A DNA stretch of 64,000 nucleotides from an uncultured Gammaproteobacteria bacterium (lineage in GTDB: Bacteria > Pseudomonadota > Gammaproteobacteria > HK1). Positions 7,076-17,192 of this stretch are shown here, one piece after another (the stretch's first letter is position 1; every line of letters starts with the position of its first letter). Where the stretch lies: the NCBI GenBank assembly GCA_958295465.1, contig OY282353.1, positions 2,161,001-2,225,000 on the forward strand. The letters are read 5' to 3'. The notes below the pieces were generated by a model, which had not been told where the DNA came from, did not search any database, and saw only the letters and a program-made list of their open reading frames with translations. A program made the position numbers and the translations under genes.

Positions 7076-10000
7076 ATGATGAACCAAAGAAAATCTGGAA
7101 TCTCTCCCGAGGAAATCCGCGCCATTCGGACGGATCTCGGTCTCTCGCAGGTAGAGGCCGGTGAACTGTTGGGCGGCGGCCCGCGCGCCTTCACGAAGTA
7201 CGAGGCTGGAACCGTGAAACCCGCCGCCTCCGTCGTCGCATTGCTGCGGTTGCTGGAGGCGAACCCGAGTGCTATCACCACTCTTCATGGCGACCTGTCT
7301 CGTCTTCGGGGAGGCCGGTCCCGACCGATCACCCCCACTGCCGGAACCGGCCCGTTCGAGGTGACCGGTGAGCATATCAAGGTCCTGAACGAACGGATGT
7401 TTCCCCACCTCCTGCGGCGGCTGCTGAGCGCCGAGGCCCTGGCCAACGACCTCCCCGCCGACGGCATCCACGTGGCCGGCAACGTCACCGCTTCCGACGG
7501 GGGCGAGGATGGCCGCATCACGTGGACGGGCGGCCCGGACCGTACGGCGTTCCTGCCCTCTCGGCTCGTTCAGTTCCAGTTGAAAGCCGGGAAGATTCCG
7601 CCGGTCGCCGCCGGCCGCGATGTCCTGATCAGGGAAGGCGAAGTCAAGAACATGGTGCGTTCGGTCCTCGAGGCCGGCGGCCACTACGTCATGCTTTCCA
7701 CCCAACCTTATACGCAGAAGGATATCGAGGCTCGGAAAACCCGTATTCGGGCGGCTCTCCGCGGCGCCGGCATGACCATCGACGATGCTCAGGTCCATTT
7801 TCGCGACGCCGATCAGATCGCCGAATGGGTCAATCACCACCCCTCCGCCGCCATCTGGGTGAAGGAGCAGACCCAACCTGGAGCCATCGGTCCCTTTCGC
7901 TCCTGGTCCCACTGGGCCAACCGCGCCGAGCACCATCGCTCTCCCTGGGTCGAGGATGAACGCCTTTCGGACTTGCGTGCCCACCTGCACGAGCGGGTGA
8001 CGGAGCCGCGCGGCATTGCCCGCGTGGTCGGACTGTCGGGTGTCGGCAAATCCCGTCTGGCCCTTGAAGCCTTCGGTCCTGACACCGAAGAGGCGGGAAC
8101 TCCCCTTCTCAGTGATCTTGTCCTCTACGCCGACGAGTCCGAGGCAGGCCCTGCCGCCATCAACGGGATCGTCCAGAGCCTGGCGGACGTGGGAACGCGT
8201 GCCGTCGTGGTCGTCGACTCCTGCGGCCTCGGCACCCATCGGGTTCTGGCCGGCATGGTCTCGCGACCCGGCAGCCGGCTTTCGCTGGTCACCATCGATG
8301 ACGAGATCCCTTCCGGAACGCCGGACGAGACGACGTTCAAACTCGACGAGGCGCCGCCCTCCGTCATCGAGGCTGTCATCAACCAGGCCTCGCCGGGGCT
8401 GCCCTCCGAAGACCGACGCCGGCTCGTGCACTTCTCCAAGGGTTTTCCGGAGATCGCCATCCGTATCGGGCAGAAGTGGCCCACCGTACCCGTCGCCCAT
8501 GCCACTGCCGACGATTTGGCCGATGCCTTCGTCCTGGGACGCATGCCCCGTGAGTCCGAGCAACTGTTACGCAAATCGGCGGCCTTGCTGGCGACGTTCG
8601 GCTTGGTCGAGGTAAAGCCTCCGGCTGACGGCGGACCTGATGGTGAACTCTGCGAGATCGCCTCCCGAGGACGAAACCTCACGGCGGCCGATCTTCGTGC
8701 TGCTGTCCGGGAGCTTGGAGATCGGGGTGTCGTCCGACGGCGAGGAAGATTCGTCGTCCTTCAGCCCCGCCCAATCGCCATGAAACTGGCCGAGCGCCAG
8801 TGGCGGGAGTGGAACCAGGCCGAATGGGACGACGTGCTGGCGGGCGGCACCGCCAGCCCCCGCCTGAGAACTGTGGTTGTTCGGCAACTCGCCTTGCTCA
8901 ACACGACTCCCATTTCCAAGGAAGTGGTATCCCATGTCTGCCGTCCCGGCGGACCCTTCGACTGCATCGACGGAGGCGGCCCGAAGGCCATCCATGCAGA
9001 GGTGCTGTCGTCTTTTGCCGAAATCGATTCCGAAATCGTCGTGACCCGGATCGGACGCTGCCTGGACGGCGTCGGAGATTTGTCCGAGATCCAAGGTGAC
9101 GCGCGCCGGCACCTTGTGTGGGCATTGGAGAAGATCACCTTCCATCCCGATACCTTCGAGGACGGCGCCCGCCTCCTGCTGCGCCTTGCGGTTGCCGAGA
9201 ACGAGACATGCAGCAACAACGCTACCGGTCAGTTCAAGGCCCTCTTTCCCGTGATCCTTGGCGGCACCGCGGCCGATGGAGACGCCCGGCTCTCCATCCT
9301 GGACGAGGCAGCCGAGACCGACGATCCGATCCAACGTTCGATCGTTGTCGAATCCTTGATCGCCGGGTCAGCGACTGACTTTTTTTGGCGATCGGCCGGC
9401 GCGGAAACTCACGGGTCCCGTCCGGCTCTGGAATCCTGGTACCCGGCCACGAAGGAGGCAGCGGCTGGCTATATCGAGGGCTGTGTGGTCCGCCTCGCCC
9501 GGCTCGCCGAGCGAGACGACGAATTCGGGGTTGCCGCGCGCACAGGTCTTGGTGGTCATCTGCGCTCGCTGATCTCGGTTGGTTTCCTCGACACGGTGGA
9601 GAAAGTAATCCGTCAAGTAGTCGATAGGACCGGCCAATGGACGGAGGCACTGAAGGGCCTCGGTCATTTCCTTGAGTACGATGTCACCGACATGGATCGC
9701 AACGTGGTTGACCGAGTCAGGGCATTGATTGACGAGCTACGCCCAAAGAACCCGGAATCGCGCGTGCGCTTCCTCGTGACCGAAATGCCCTGGGGCTTTC
9801 CCTGCGGCGAAAAGCTGAATTTCGAGGCACGCGGCCGACGTCAAGAAAAGGCGGTACGCGCACTGGCGGCCGAGATTGTCGAACAACCGGAGGTCCTCAA
9901 GGGAGTGCTGCCACAACTCAGCCGAGGCGAACAGCGGATGGCGCACATCTTCGGAGAGGCCGTCGCCGGCTCCATCGGACCCGGCGGTTCGTCCGCGGAC

Positions 10001-11161
10001 TGGCTGGAGCAAATCGTTCTGGCCGTCACGGAAGCACCAGAGAAGGAGCGCAATTTCGACCTGCTGTCAGGGTACGTCGCCGGCCTCGCTGAACACCGCC
10101 CGGACGCCGCTGAGGCATTCAAGCAGAGAGCGGCACGGTCGCCCCAGCTTGCGCCGGCACTTCCCCTGATCTGCAGGCGGCTCGGCATCAGGCCATCCGA
10201 CATCGGACTGGTCATCGATGCTCTTCGGACAGGGCTGCTACCTGCTTGGCGTTTAAGACAGTGGGCCTTTGGCAGAGTATTCGCCGAAGTTCCGGCCTCC
10301 GAGGTCGCGGCCTTGTTCGATACGATGCTCGACCACAGTGCCGAAGCGTTCACGGTAGAAATGGAATTAATGTGGACGTACGTCCACGATGCGCCCGACA
10401 GGCTGGACGGCTTCCGGCCGCACATCCGCAAGGTAGCGGAAAACGTCGCCCAGTGGCAGCGCTTGCAGGGCAATGTGATGGCCGAGTTCCACTTCGAGAA
10501 TATCATGAAGTGGATATTGCGGAAGGGTCGGCAGGATCCCGACGCCCGGGCCACGGCCCTGGCTCTGGCGACTGCGCTGGTCAGTGTTGCTGATTGGAAC
10601 GAGGGGCGAATCATGAAACCCTTAGTTTCCACACTCCTGTCGGGTTTCCCCGAGATCGCATGGCCGCTCATTGGTCAGGCCATCGTCTCGGACAGAGGCC
10701 AAGCGTGGCGCCTCAAATATGTCTTCCTGGGAGATCAGTTTTCGTTCAAGCAGGAGAAGAATCCAGCGATTCTGAGTTTGCCCGAAGACACCCTGTTCGC
10801 TTGGTGCCATGCGCATCCGGACCGAGCGCCGGCTTTCGTGGCCGCGACCGTTCCGGTCCTCACAACCTACCGGATCGAGGCTCCGGAACAGTCACTTCAC
10901 CCCGTCGTAATCCGGCTGTTCGACGAGTTCGGCGACCGAGACGACGTGCTGCAAGCCGTCTCCCTGAACATGAAGAACTTCAGTTGGTCGGGGTCGGAGA
11001 CGAACTACTTCACACTCTATCTGGAACCGCTACGTACGCTGCACAATCATCCAAAGTGGCAGGTGCGCCGATGGGCCAAGGCCATGCTTCGTCACCTTGA
11101 CACTCGGATTGAACACGCCCGCAACGAGGATGAAGAATGGGAAGCACAATGGGAAATCTAA
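7076..11161 (+). CDS. MqsA-type HTH, nuclease-like and P-loop NTPase fusion protein
   Basis: A 1361-residue protein of unassigned family. Residues 9-62 are a helix-turn-helix like the C-terminal half of the antitoxin MqsA (GLSQVEAGELLGGGPRAFTK). Residues 95-240 hold SDGGEDGRI (140-148) followed by VQFQLK (165-170); the D-G...Q-x-K spacing recalls Mrr-type PD-(D/E)xK nucleases. A Walker A motif GLSGVGKS sits at 319-326 and a Walker B-like strand AVVVVD at 376-381. The remaining 900 residues look helical and repeat-like, as in STAND ATPases with a sensor domain. It lies 37 bases upstream of the type III mod gene, in the same direction. An anti-phage role is inferred, not shown. Confidence 0.75.
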   Translation: MMNQRKSGISPEEIRAIRTDLGLSQVEAGELLGGGPRAFTKYEAGTVKPAASVVALLRLLEANPSAITTLHGDLSRLRGGRSRPITPTAGTGPFEVTGEHIKVLNERMFPHLLRRLLSAEALANDLPADGIHVAGNVTASDGGEDGRITWTGGPDRTAFLPSRLVQFQLKAGKIPPVAAGRDVLIREGEVKNMVRSVLEAGGHYVMLSTQPYTQKDIEARKTRIRAALRGAGMTIDDAQVHFRDADQIAEWVNHHPSAAIWVKEQTQPGAIGPFRSWSHWANRAEHHRSPWVEDERLSDLRAHLHERVTEPRGIARVVGLSGVGKSRLALEAFGPDTEEAGTPLLSDLVLYADESEAGPAAINGIVQSLADVGTRAVVVVDSCGLGTHRVLAGMVSRPGSRLSLVTIDDEIPSGTPDETTFKLDEAPPSVIEAVINQASPGLPSEDRRRLVHFSKGFPEIAIRIGQKWPTVPVAHATADDLADAFVLGRMPRESEQLLRKSAALLATFGLVEVKPPADGGPDGELCEIASRGRNLTAADLRAAVRELGDRGVVRRRGRFVVLQPRPIAMKLAERQWREWNQAEWDDVLAGGTASPRLRTVVVRQLALLNTTPISKEVVSHVCRPGGPFDCIDGGGPKAIHAEVLSSFAEIDSEIVVTRIGRCLDGVGDLSEIQGDARRHLVWALEKITFHPDTFEDGARLLLRLAVAENETCSNNATGQFKALFPVILGGTAADGDARLSILDEAAETDDPIQRSIVVESLIAGSATDFFWRSAGAETHGSRPALESWYPATKEAAAGYIEGCVVRLARLAERDDEFGVAARTGLGGHLRSLISVGFLDTVEKVIRQVVDRTGQWTEALKGLGHFLEYDVTDMDRNVVDRVRALIDELRPKNPESRVRFLVTEMPWGFPCGEKLNFEARGRRQEKAVRALAAEIVEQPEVLKGVLPQLSRGEQRMAHIFGEAVAGSIGPGGSSADWLEQIVLAVTEAPEKERNFDLLSGYVAGLAEHRPDAAEAFKQRAARSPQLAPALPLICRRLGIRPSDIGLVIDALRTGLLPAWRLRQWAFGRVFAEVPASEVAALFDTMLDHSAEAFTVEMELMWTYVHDAPDRLDGFRPHIRKVAENVAQWQRLQGNVMAEFHFENIMKWILRKGRQDPDARATALALATALVSVADWNEGRIMKPLVSTLLSGFPEIAWPLIGQAIVSDRGQAWRLKYVFLGDQFSFKQEKNPAILSLPEDTLFAWCHAHPDRAPAFVAATVPVLTTYRIEAPEQSLHPVVIRLFDEFGDRDDVLQAVSLNMKNFSWSGSETNYFTLYLEPLRTLHNHPKWQVRRWAKAMLRHLDTRIEHARNEDEEWEAQWEI

Positions 11162-11198
11162 CATCGCCGCTCTACACGGATCTGCTACGATTCCGCAT

Positions 11199-13175
11199 AT
11201 GACTGATCATGAACCGAAGATAAACGTGAACAAGATCACTTCCCATGATCCGGAAACACACTCGGCCGACGTCATGGCCGGCAACCTCCGGCACCTGAAG
11301 GCCGTATTCCCCGAGGCGTTCACCGAGGGGAAGGTCGATTTCGACGTTCTCAAACAGCTTCTCGGCGGCGAGGTGGACGAACACGAGGAGAAGTACGGTC
11401 TCAATTGGCACGGCAAGCGCCGGGCACGCCAACTCGCACTGACACCATCGACCGGCACCCTGCGTCCTTGTCCAGAGGAAAGCGTAGATTGGGACACGAC
11501 CAGGAACTTGATGATCGAAGGTGACAACCTGGAAGTGCTCAAGCTCCTGCAGAAGAGCTATGCGGGAAAGGTAAAGCTCATCTACATCGACCCGCCGTAC
11601 AACACGGGGAAGGATTTCGTCTATCCCGACGATTTCCGCGACGGCATCCGGAACTACCTGGATCTGACCGGCCAGACCGACGGCGAGAACCACCAACTGT
11701 CATCGAACACGGAAACGTCGGGTCGATTTCATACCGACTGGCTGAACATGATGTATCCGCGGTTGAAGATCGCAAGGGATTTTCTCACTAACGACGGCAT
11801 CATCTTCATTTCCATAGGTGACGAGGAAGTACACCATCTCAGGTTGATGTGTGACGACATTTTCGGATATGAAAATTTCTGTGGCGCCTTCATATGGGAG
11901 AAAAAAAAGAAACCGTCGTTTCTCGATCGGAATATGGGCACCGTCACGGATTACATCGTATCGTACGCAAAAGATCGTTCACAATCTCCCGCGTTCACCG
12001 CCGGATCCGTGGAAGAAGGCAAGAAGTACCCGTTCAACAACGCCGGAAACAACATGGCGGTGCTGGAGTTTCCGGCGGGAAGCGTGACCTTCAATCTCAA
12101 CGATCGGGTCGTCGCGGCACAGGATATGTCCGAGGGGAACATCAGGACCGAACTACTCGACGACGTGTGTATTGCGGATGGAAAGAACAGAGACAAATTC
12201 AGGCTTCACGGGGAATGGCGATACTCACAGTCGAAACTCGATAGATTGATCGCCGATGGAGGGGACATCCTGATCAGCAAGATTCCGTTTCGCCCGAATT
12301 ATGTGAACCGATCTGGTGAACGAAAGAAGACGGCGAATCTCCTGTCATACAGAGTCAATGCCATCCAGACCAATGAAGACGCCACGCAGCAGGCGCGGGG
12401 AATTTTCGGTGGAGACGTCGTCTCCTATCCCAAGCCGGAGGGATTGCTCAAGTATCTGGTAAGGGCCGTGTCGCAGGACGACGACGTTGTTCTGGATTTC
12501 TTCACCGGCTCGGGCACCACGGCTTCAGGCGTCTGGCGACAGAACGTCGAGGATTCATGCTCCCGGAGATTCATTCTGGTGCAGTTGCCCCAGTCGCTCG
12601 ATATGGAGGGCAAGACCCAGGCGGTTGCCGCCGAGTTCTGCGATCGGATCGGAAGACCGCGCAATCTGGCGGAATTGACCAAGGAGCGGCTGCGCAGATC
12701 CGCCCGGCAGATCAAGCAAGAGACGCCGCTTTTCACCGGCGATCTCGGCTTCCGGGTCCTGAAGCTCGATACATCGAACATCCGGTCGTGGATACCGGAG
12801 TCGGGTGATCTCGATCAGTCCATATTCGACCATGTCGAGAACATCAGGGAAGATCGCACGAATCAGGACGTCCTTTTCGAGATCCTGTTGAAGATGGGCC
12901 TGGATCTCTGCATCCCCGTCGAATCTCGGACAATCGCAGACAGGGTCGTGCACTCGGTCGGTCACGGAATCCTTTTCGCCTGCCTCGAACGTGGCCTTGA
13001 GCAGGAGGAGGTCCGGCATCTTGGATTTGGCATTGCATCATGGAAAAAGGAATTGTCTTCATCCGGAGAGAGTACCGTTGTCTTTCGGGACAACGGCTTT
13101 GTTGACGACAGGGCAAAGCTGAATCTGACCGCCGTGCTGGAACAGCGCGGTCTGACGAATATCAGGAGCATCTGA
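11199..13175 (+). CDS. mod: type III restriction-modification DNA methyltransferase (Mod)
   Basis: A 658-residue adenine-N6 methyltransferase of the beta class: motif IV IYIDPPYNTG near residue 131 precedes the AdoMet-binding motif FFTGSGTT near residue 434. The target-recognition region lies between them. Mod also directs cleavage by Res. The ATG at 11199 is chosen because homology begins there; an upstream extension would run into the preceding gene. Res follows about 600 bases downstream rather than directly. Confidence 0.92.
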   Translation: MTDHEPKINVNKITSHDPETHSADVMAGNLRHLKAVFPEAFTEGKVDFDVLKQLLGGEVDEHEEKYGLNWHGKRRARQLALTPSTGTLRPCPEESVDWDTTRNLMIEGDNLEVLKLLQKSYAGKVKLIYIDPPYNTGKDFVYPDDFRDGIRNYLDLTGQTDGENHQLSSNTETSGRFHTDWLNMMYPRLKIARDFLTNDGIIFISIGDEEVHHLRLMCDDIFGYENFCGAFIWEKKKKPSFLDRNMGTVTDYIVSYAKDRSQSPAFTAGSVEEGKKYPFNNAGNNMAVLEFPAGSVTFNLNDRVVAAQDMSEGNIRTELLDDVCIADGKNRDKFRLHGEWRYSQSKLDRLIADGGDILISKIPFRPNYVNRSGERKKTANLLSYRVNAIQTNEDATQQARGIFGGDVVSYPKPEGLLKYLVRAVSQDDDVVLDFFTGSGTTASGVWRQNVEDSCSRRFILVQLPQSLDMEGKTQAVAAEFCDRIGRPRNLAELTKERLRRSARQIKQETPLFTGDLGFRVLKLDTSNIRSWIPESGDLDQSIFDHVENIREDRTNQDVLFEILLKMGLDLCIPVESRTIADRVVHSVGHGILFACLERGLEQEEVRHLGFGIASWKKELSSSGESTVVFRDNGFVDDRAKLNLTAVLEQRGLTNIRSI

Positions 13176-13179
13176 CTCG

Positions 13180-13395
13180 ATGAACAGCCACCTTCCTACC
13201 GGATCTTTTGCGCAATGGGACGTGACCGCGTTCAAAGATTCACTGAGTGACGGTATTGCCGTTCCGAGGCGATATAAAAATTGCTTGGTATTTGCGATCA
13301 ACGGACTCGCTTGGAGAGTAGACGCTGGGATATCGCCAAGAAGACATATATTGAGAAATGACTGGAAAACAAACATGACCGAAGAAGCAAGTTGA
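13180..13395 (+). CDS. hypothetical small protein
   Basis: A 71-residue open frame begins 4 bases after the mod stop codon. I recognise no domain. The base composition is clearly more AT-rich than the neighbours. It may be a real small gene or the remnant of something inserted between mod and res. No Shine-Dalgarno sequence of note precedes it. Confidence 0.3.
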   Translation: MNSHLPTGSFAQWDVTAFKDSLSDGIAVPRRYKNCLVFAINGLAWRVDAGISPRRHILRNDWKTNMTEEAS

Positions 13396-13470
13396 GACGT
13401 TCAGACAGTCGCACGAAATCCTGTTGGATAAGGCAGCTTTGCCGCATGATTTCAGGCATAAAGTGAAGGA

Positions 13471-13692
13471 ATGAAATTGACCTGCAAATACGAAGTCGTG
13501 CTTTATTGGAGCCCCGTGGACGATGCCTTCGTGGCCGAGGTGCCGGAGCTCCCCGGGTGCATGGCCCATGGCGATACACAGGAAGCCGCCCTCAAGCACG
13601 CCAATGAAGCGATGGCGCTCTGGATCGACACCGCCCGGGAATTCGGCGATCCAATCCCGGAGCCCAAGGGCGAGCGCCTGATGCTGACGTGA
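13471..13692 (+). CDS. HicB-family antitoxin-like protein, orphan
   Basis: The 73-residue protein shows the HicB_like fold signature: YEVVLYWSPVDDAFVAEVPE, then LPGCMAHGDTQEAALKHA, and a helix ending in a GDPIPEPKG tail. HicB normally neutralises the mRNA interferase HicA, but no hicA-like frame is seen on either side. The protein lacks an obvious C-terminal DNA-binding domain. It lies between mod and res of the type III system and may be co-transcribed with res. Confidence 0.8.
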   Translation: MKLTCKYEVVLYWSPVDDAFVAEVPELPGCMAHGDTQEAALKHANEAMALWIDTAREFGDPIPEPKGERLMLT

Positions 13693-13778
13693 CGCTCCAT
13701 CGTGCAGACAGGCAACCATCGGCATGGCGCATCCAACGTGACCGGACGCCATACCAGACGGCATAACGGATACGTTTG

Positions 13779-16769
13779 ATGAAGCTCCACTTCGAGCCCG
13801 ACCTCGACTTCCAGCTCCGGGCGGTCGACGCCGTCTGTGACCTGTTCCGGGGCCAGGAGATCTGCCGCACCGAATTCACCGTCACGCGAGGCCCCGCGGA
13901 GCTCCAGGGACAACTCGCCCTTTCCGGCAACGGCCTCGGCGTCGGCAACCGGCTTGCCCTGTCCGACGAGGAGATCCTCGACAACCTGCGCGCCGTCCAG
14001 CTCCGCAACGGCTTGGCGCCTTCCGAGACCCTGGCCTCCGGTGACTTCAGCGTGGAGATGGAGACGGGGACCGGCAAGACCTACGTCTACCTGCGCACGA
14101 TCTTCGAGCTGAACAAGCGCTACGGCTTCACCAAGTTCGTCATCGTCGTGCCGTCGGTCGCCATCAAGGAAGGTGTCTACAAATCGCTCCGGATCACGGA
14201 GGAACACTTCCGGGCGCTCTACTCGGGGGTGCCTTTCGAATACTTCCTCTACGACTCCACCAGGCTGGGCCGGATCCGGAATTTCGCCACCGGTCCGCAA
14301 GTCCGGATCATGGTGATGACGGTCGGGGCCATCAACAAGAAGGACGTCAACAACCTCTACAAGAACAGCGAAAGAACCGGCGGCGAGAAGCCGATCGACC
14401 TCATCCGGGCTACGCGGCCGGTCCTGATCGTGGACGAGCCGCAAAGCGTGGACGGCGGTTTGCAGGGGCGCGGCCGGGAAGCCCTGGCCGCCATGCACCC
14501 GCTCTGCACGCTGCGTTATTCGGCGACACATACGGACCGGCATCACATGGTCTACCGGCTCAACGCCGTCGACGCATACGAACGCAAGCTGGTGAAGCAG
14601 ATCGAGGTGGCGTCGGCCACCGTCCATGACGCCCACAACCGGCCCTACGTCCGCCTGGTGTCAACGAGCAATCGGCGGGGGACGGTCAGCGCCAGGGTCG
14701 AGCTCGACATCGAGACGACGGGCAAGGTCCGGCGTCGAACGAAGGTCGTCCAGGACGGCGAGGATCTCGAACAGGCGACGAGCCGCGGCGTCTACCGTGA
14801 TTGCCGCATCGGCGAAATCCGCGCCGAAAAAGGGAACGAATTCGTCGAACTCCGCGTACCCGGCGGGGAGCGCTACCTCCGGTTGGGAGAAGCCTGGGGC
14901 GACGTGGACGCCCTCGCCGTCCAGCGCCAGATGATCCGCCGGACCATCCGGGAGCATCTCGACAAGGAGAAGCGCCTGCGCCCCCAGGGGATCAAGGTGC
15001 TGAGCCTTTTCTTCATCGATGCGGTGGACCGGTACCGGAGGTACGACGACGAAGGTAGTCCCGTCAAGGGAGACTACGCCCGGATGTTCGAGGAGGAGTA
15101 TCGGCGCCTCGCCCGTCATCCGGACTATCAGACCCTGTGCGATGGTGCGGACCTCGACGATGACGAATCCATCGGGGCCCTCCATGACGGCTACTTCTCC
15201 ATCGACAGGAAAGGCGGCTGGACGGATACCGCGGAGAACAATCAGACCAACCGGGACAACGCCGAACGCGCCTACAACCTGATCATGAGGGAGAAGGAGA
15301 AGCTCCTGAGCCTAGAGACGCCGCTCAGGTTCATCTTCTCCCACTCGGCATTGCGCGAGGGCTGGGACAACCCCAACGTCTTCCAGATCTGCACCCTCCG
15401 CGACATCCGGACCGAGCGCGAGAGACGGCAGACGATCGGGCGGGGCCTGCGCCTGTGCGTCAACCAGGAAGGCGAACGCCTGCGGGGCTTCGACGTCAAC
15501 ACCCTCACCGTCGTCGCGACGGAAAGCTACGAGGAATTCGCGGACAACCTTCAGCAGGAGATCGAGAACGACACGGGGGTTCGCTTCGGCGTCGTGGAAG
15601 TGCATCAGTTCGCGGCCATTCCGGTCATCGGCGATGACGGAAGGATCACGACGCTCGGCATCGAGGCATCGAAGACTCTATGGGAGCATCTGAAGGCGGA
15701 AGGCCATATCGACGGGACGGGACGGATACGGGAGTTCCTCCGAAAGGCACTCGCGGATGAGACCTTCAGCGTGCCCGACGAGTTCTCGGCTCGTCGCGAG
15801 CATATCGTCAGGGAGCTGCGCCGGCTCGCCGGACGCCTGGAGATCAGGGACGCGGACGAGCGCCGTTCCGTCCGCCCTCGCCGGGCGATCCTGCACAGCC
15901 CCGAGTTCAAGGCCCTCTGGGACCGGATCAAGCACAAGACCACCTACCGCGTGGCGTTCGACAACGAAGACCTGCTCGCGCAATGCACCCGGGCGCTCCG
16001 GGAGGCTCCGGCGATATCGAGGCTCCGGCTCCAGTGGCGCAAGGCCGATCTCGCCATCGGCCGGTCCGGCGTGGAGGCGACCGAAACCGCCGGAGCGGCA
16101 ACCACGCTGCTGGACGAGGCCGCCGTCGAGCTGCCCGACGTGCTGACCGAGCTTCAGGATCGGACGCAGCTCACGCGGCGGAGCATTCAGCGCATCCTCT
16201 GCGAGAGCGAACGCCTCGACGACTTCAAGCGCAATCCGCAGCGGTTCATCGAGCTGGCCGCCGAGGCGATCAACCGTTGCAAGCGTTCCGCCCTGGTGGA
16301 CGGCATCAAGTACCAGCGCCTGGGAGACGACGACCATTACGCACAGGAGCTCTTCGAGAGCGAGGAGCTGACCGGCTACCTGAAGAACATGCTCTCGGAG
16401 ACGAAGAAGTCGGTCTACGAGCAGGTGGTCTTCGACTCCGGCATCGAGGCCGCCTTCGCGGAGCAGCTCGAGAAGAACCCCGCCGTCAGGGTGTACGCCA
16501 AGCTGCCCGGCTGGTTCACGGTGCCGACGCCCCTCGGCAGCTACAACCCGGACTGGGCCGTCCTGATCGACTCCGGGGAGGGCGAACGGCTGTACCTCGT
16601 GGTCGAGACGAAGGGCAGCCTGTTTGCCGGCGATCTTCGCGGCGCCGAAGGCGCCAGGATCAAGTGCGGGAAGGCGCATTTCGACGCCCTCGGAGTGGCG
16701 GAGCCGGCCGCCCGGTACGAGGTGGCAAGAAACCTCGACGATCTGTTCGCGGGCATCGGCTCCGGCTGA
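13779..16769 (+). CDS. res: type III restriction enzyme Res subunit
   Basis: A 996-residue helicase-nuclease. The Walker A motif is METGTGKTYVY (K near residue 100), the DExx-box strand is VLIVDEPQSV, and helicase motif VI-like TIGRGLRLCV follows. The C-terminal nuclease has PD at 924-925 and E-T-K at 943-945 (WAVLI and LVVETKG), the PD-(D/E)xK site of type III enzymes. It translocates and cuts with Mod at unmodified asymmetric sites. ATG at 13779 is preferred over the TTG just before it. A truncated, internally deleted copy lies at 29342-29540. Confidence 0.93.
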   Translation: MKLHFEPDLDFQLRAVDAVCDLFRGQEICRTEFTVTRGPAELQGQLALSGNGLGVGNRLALSDEEILDNLRAVQLRNGLAPSETLASGDFSVEMETGTGKTYVYLRTIFELNKRYGFTKFVIVVPSVAIKEGVYKSLRITEEHFRALYSGVPFEYFLYDSTRLGRIRNFATGPQVRIMVMTVGAINKKDVNNLYKNSERTGGEKPIDLIRATRPVLIVDEPQSVDGGLQGRGREALAAMHPLCTLRYSATHTDRHHMVYRLNAVDAYERKLVKQIEVASATVHDAHNRPYVRLVSTSNRRGTVSARVELDIETTGKVRRRTKVVQDGEDLEQATSRGVYRDCRIGEIRAEKGNEFVELRVPGGERYLRLGEAWGDVDALAVQRQMIRRTIREHLDKEKRLRPQGIKVLSLFFIDAVDRYRRYDDEGSPVKGDYARMFEEEYRRLARHPDYQTLCDGADLDDDESIGALHDGYFSIDRKGGWTDTAENNQTNRDNAERAYNLIMREKEKLLSLETPLRFIFSHSALREGWDNPNVFQICTLRDIRTERERRQTIGRGLRLCVNQEGERLRGFDVNTLTVVATESYEEFADNLQQEIENDTGVRFGVVEVHQFAAIPVIGDDGRITTLGIEASKTLWEHLKAEGHIDGTGRIREFLRKALADETFSVPDEFSARREHIVRELRRLAGRLEIRDADERRSVRPRRAILHSPEFKALWDRIKHKTTYRVAFDNEDLLAQCTRALREAPAISRLRLQWRKADLAIGRSGVEATETAGAATTLLDEAAVELPDVLTELQDRTQLTRRSIQRILCESERLDDFKRNPQRFIELAAEAINRCKRSALVDGIKYQRLGDDDHYAQELFESEELTGYLKNMLSETKKSVYEQVVFDSGIEAAFAEQLEKNPAVRVYAKLPGWFTVPTPLGSYNPDWAVLIDSGEGERLYLVVETKGSLFAGDLRGAEGARIKCGKAHFDALGVAEPAARYEVARNLDDLFAGIGSG

Positions 16770-16799
16770 TCCCGGGGGCCGTCCACCACCGCGACCTTC

Positions 16800-17192
16800 T
16801 CAAGCGAACGGATCGACGATGGTCAGGCCGGCAATGCGCCGACCGGTCTGGAGATCCTCCGTCAACAGGGTGTCGCACCCGGCTTCGAGCGCGGAGGAGA
16901 CGATCAGGGAGTCGTAGAAGCTGAAGCCGTGAGAGCGGGCGAGGGCGAGGGCCTCCGTGTGGATCGCCACATCGATCGGGCGAACTGGGTCGAGCGCAAT
17001 GCGCGCATCGGCGATGGCCTCAGCGATAACGTCCCACTCGAAGCGGAACTTCCGGCGAAGGACGGCGGCGAACTCATTCAGAACCTGCACGCTGATCACG
17101 CCGCCGGCCAGGATCGCTTGCCGCGCGACCTCGCTTTTCCGCCCACCCCCTTGAGCGTAGATCAGGACGTTGGTGTCAAGGAACGCGGTCAC
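16800..17192 (-). CDS. PIN-domain toxin, VapC-like
   Basis: A 130-residue PIN nuclease starting at a GTG that overlaps the antitoxin stop (GTGA). The acidic residues are in AFLDTNVLIYA, LNEFAAVLRR, SFYDSLIVSSA and LLTEDLQTG. Translational coupling to the AbrB-like gene upstream marks it as the toxin of that pair. The likely activity is RNA cleavage; the target is not known. Longer upstream frames are discarded because they overlap the antitoxin gene. Confidence 0.88.
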   Translation of the reverse strand: MTAFLDTNVLIYAQGGGRKSEVARQAILAGGVISVQVLNEFAAVLRRKFRFEWDVIAEAIADARIALDPVRPIDVAIHTEALALARSHGFSFYDSLIVSSALEAGCDTLLTEDLQTGRRIAGLTIVDPFA

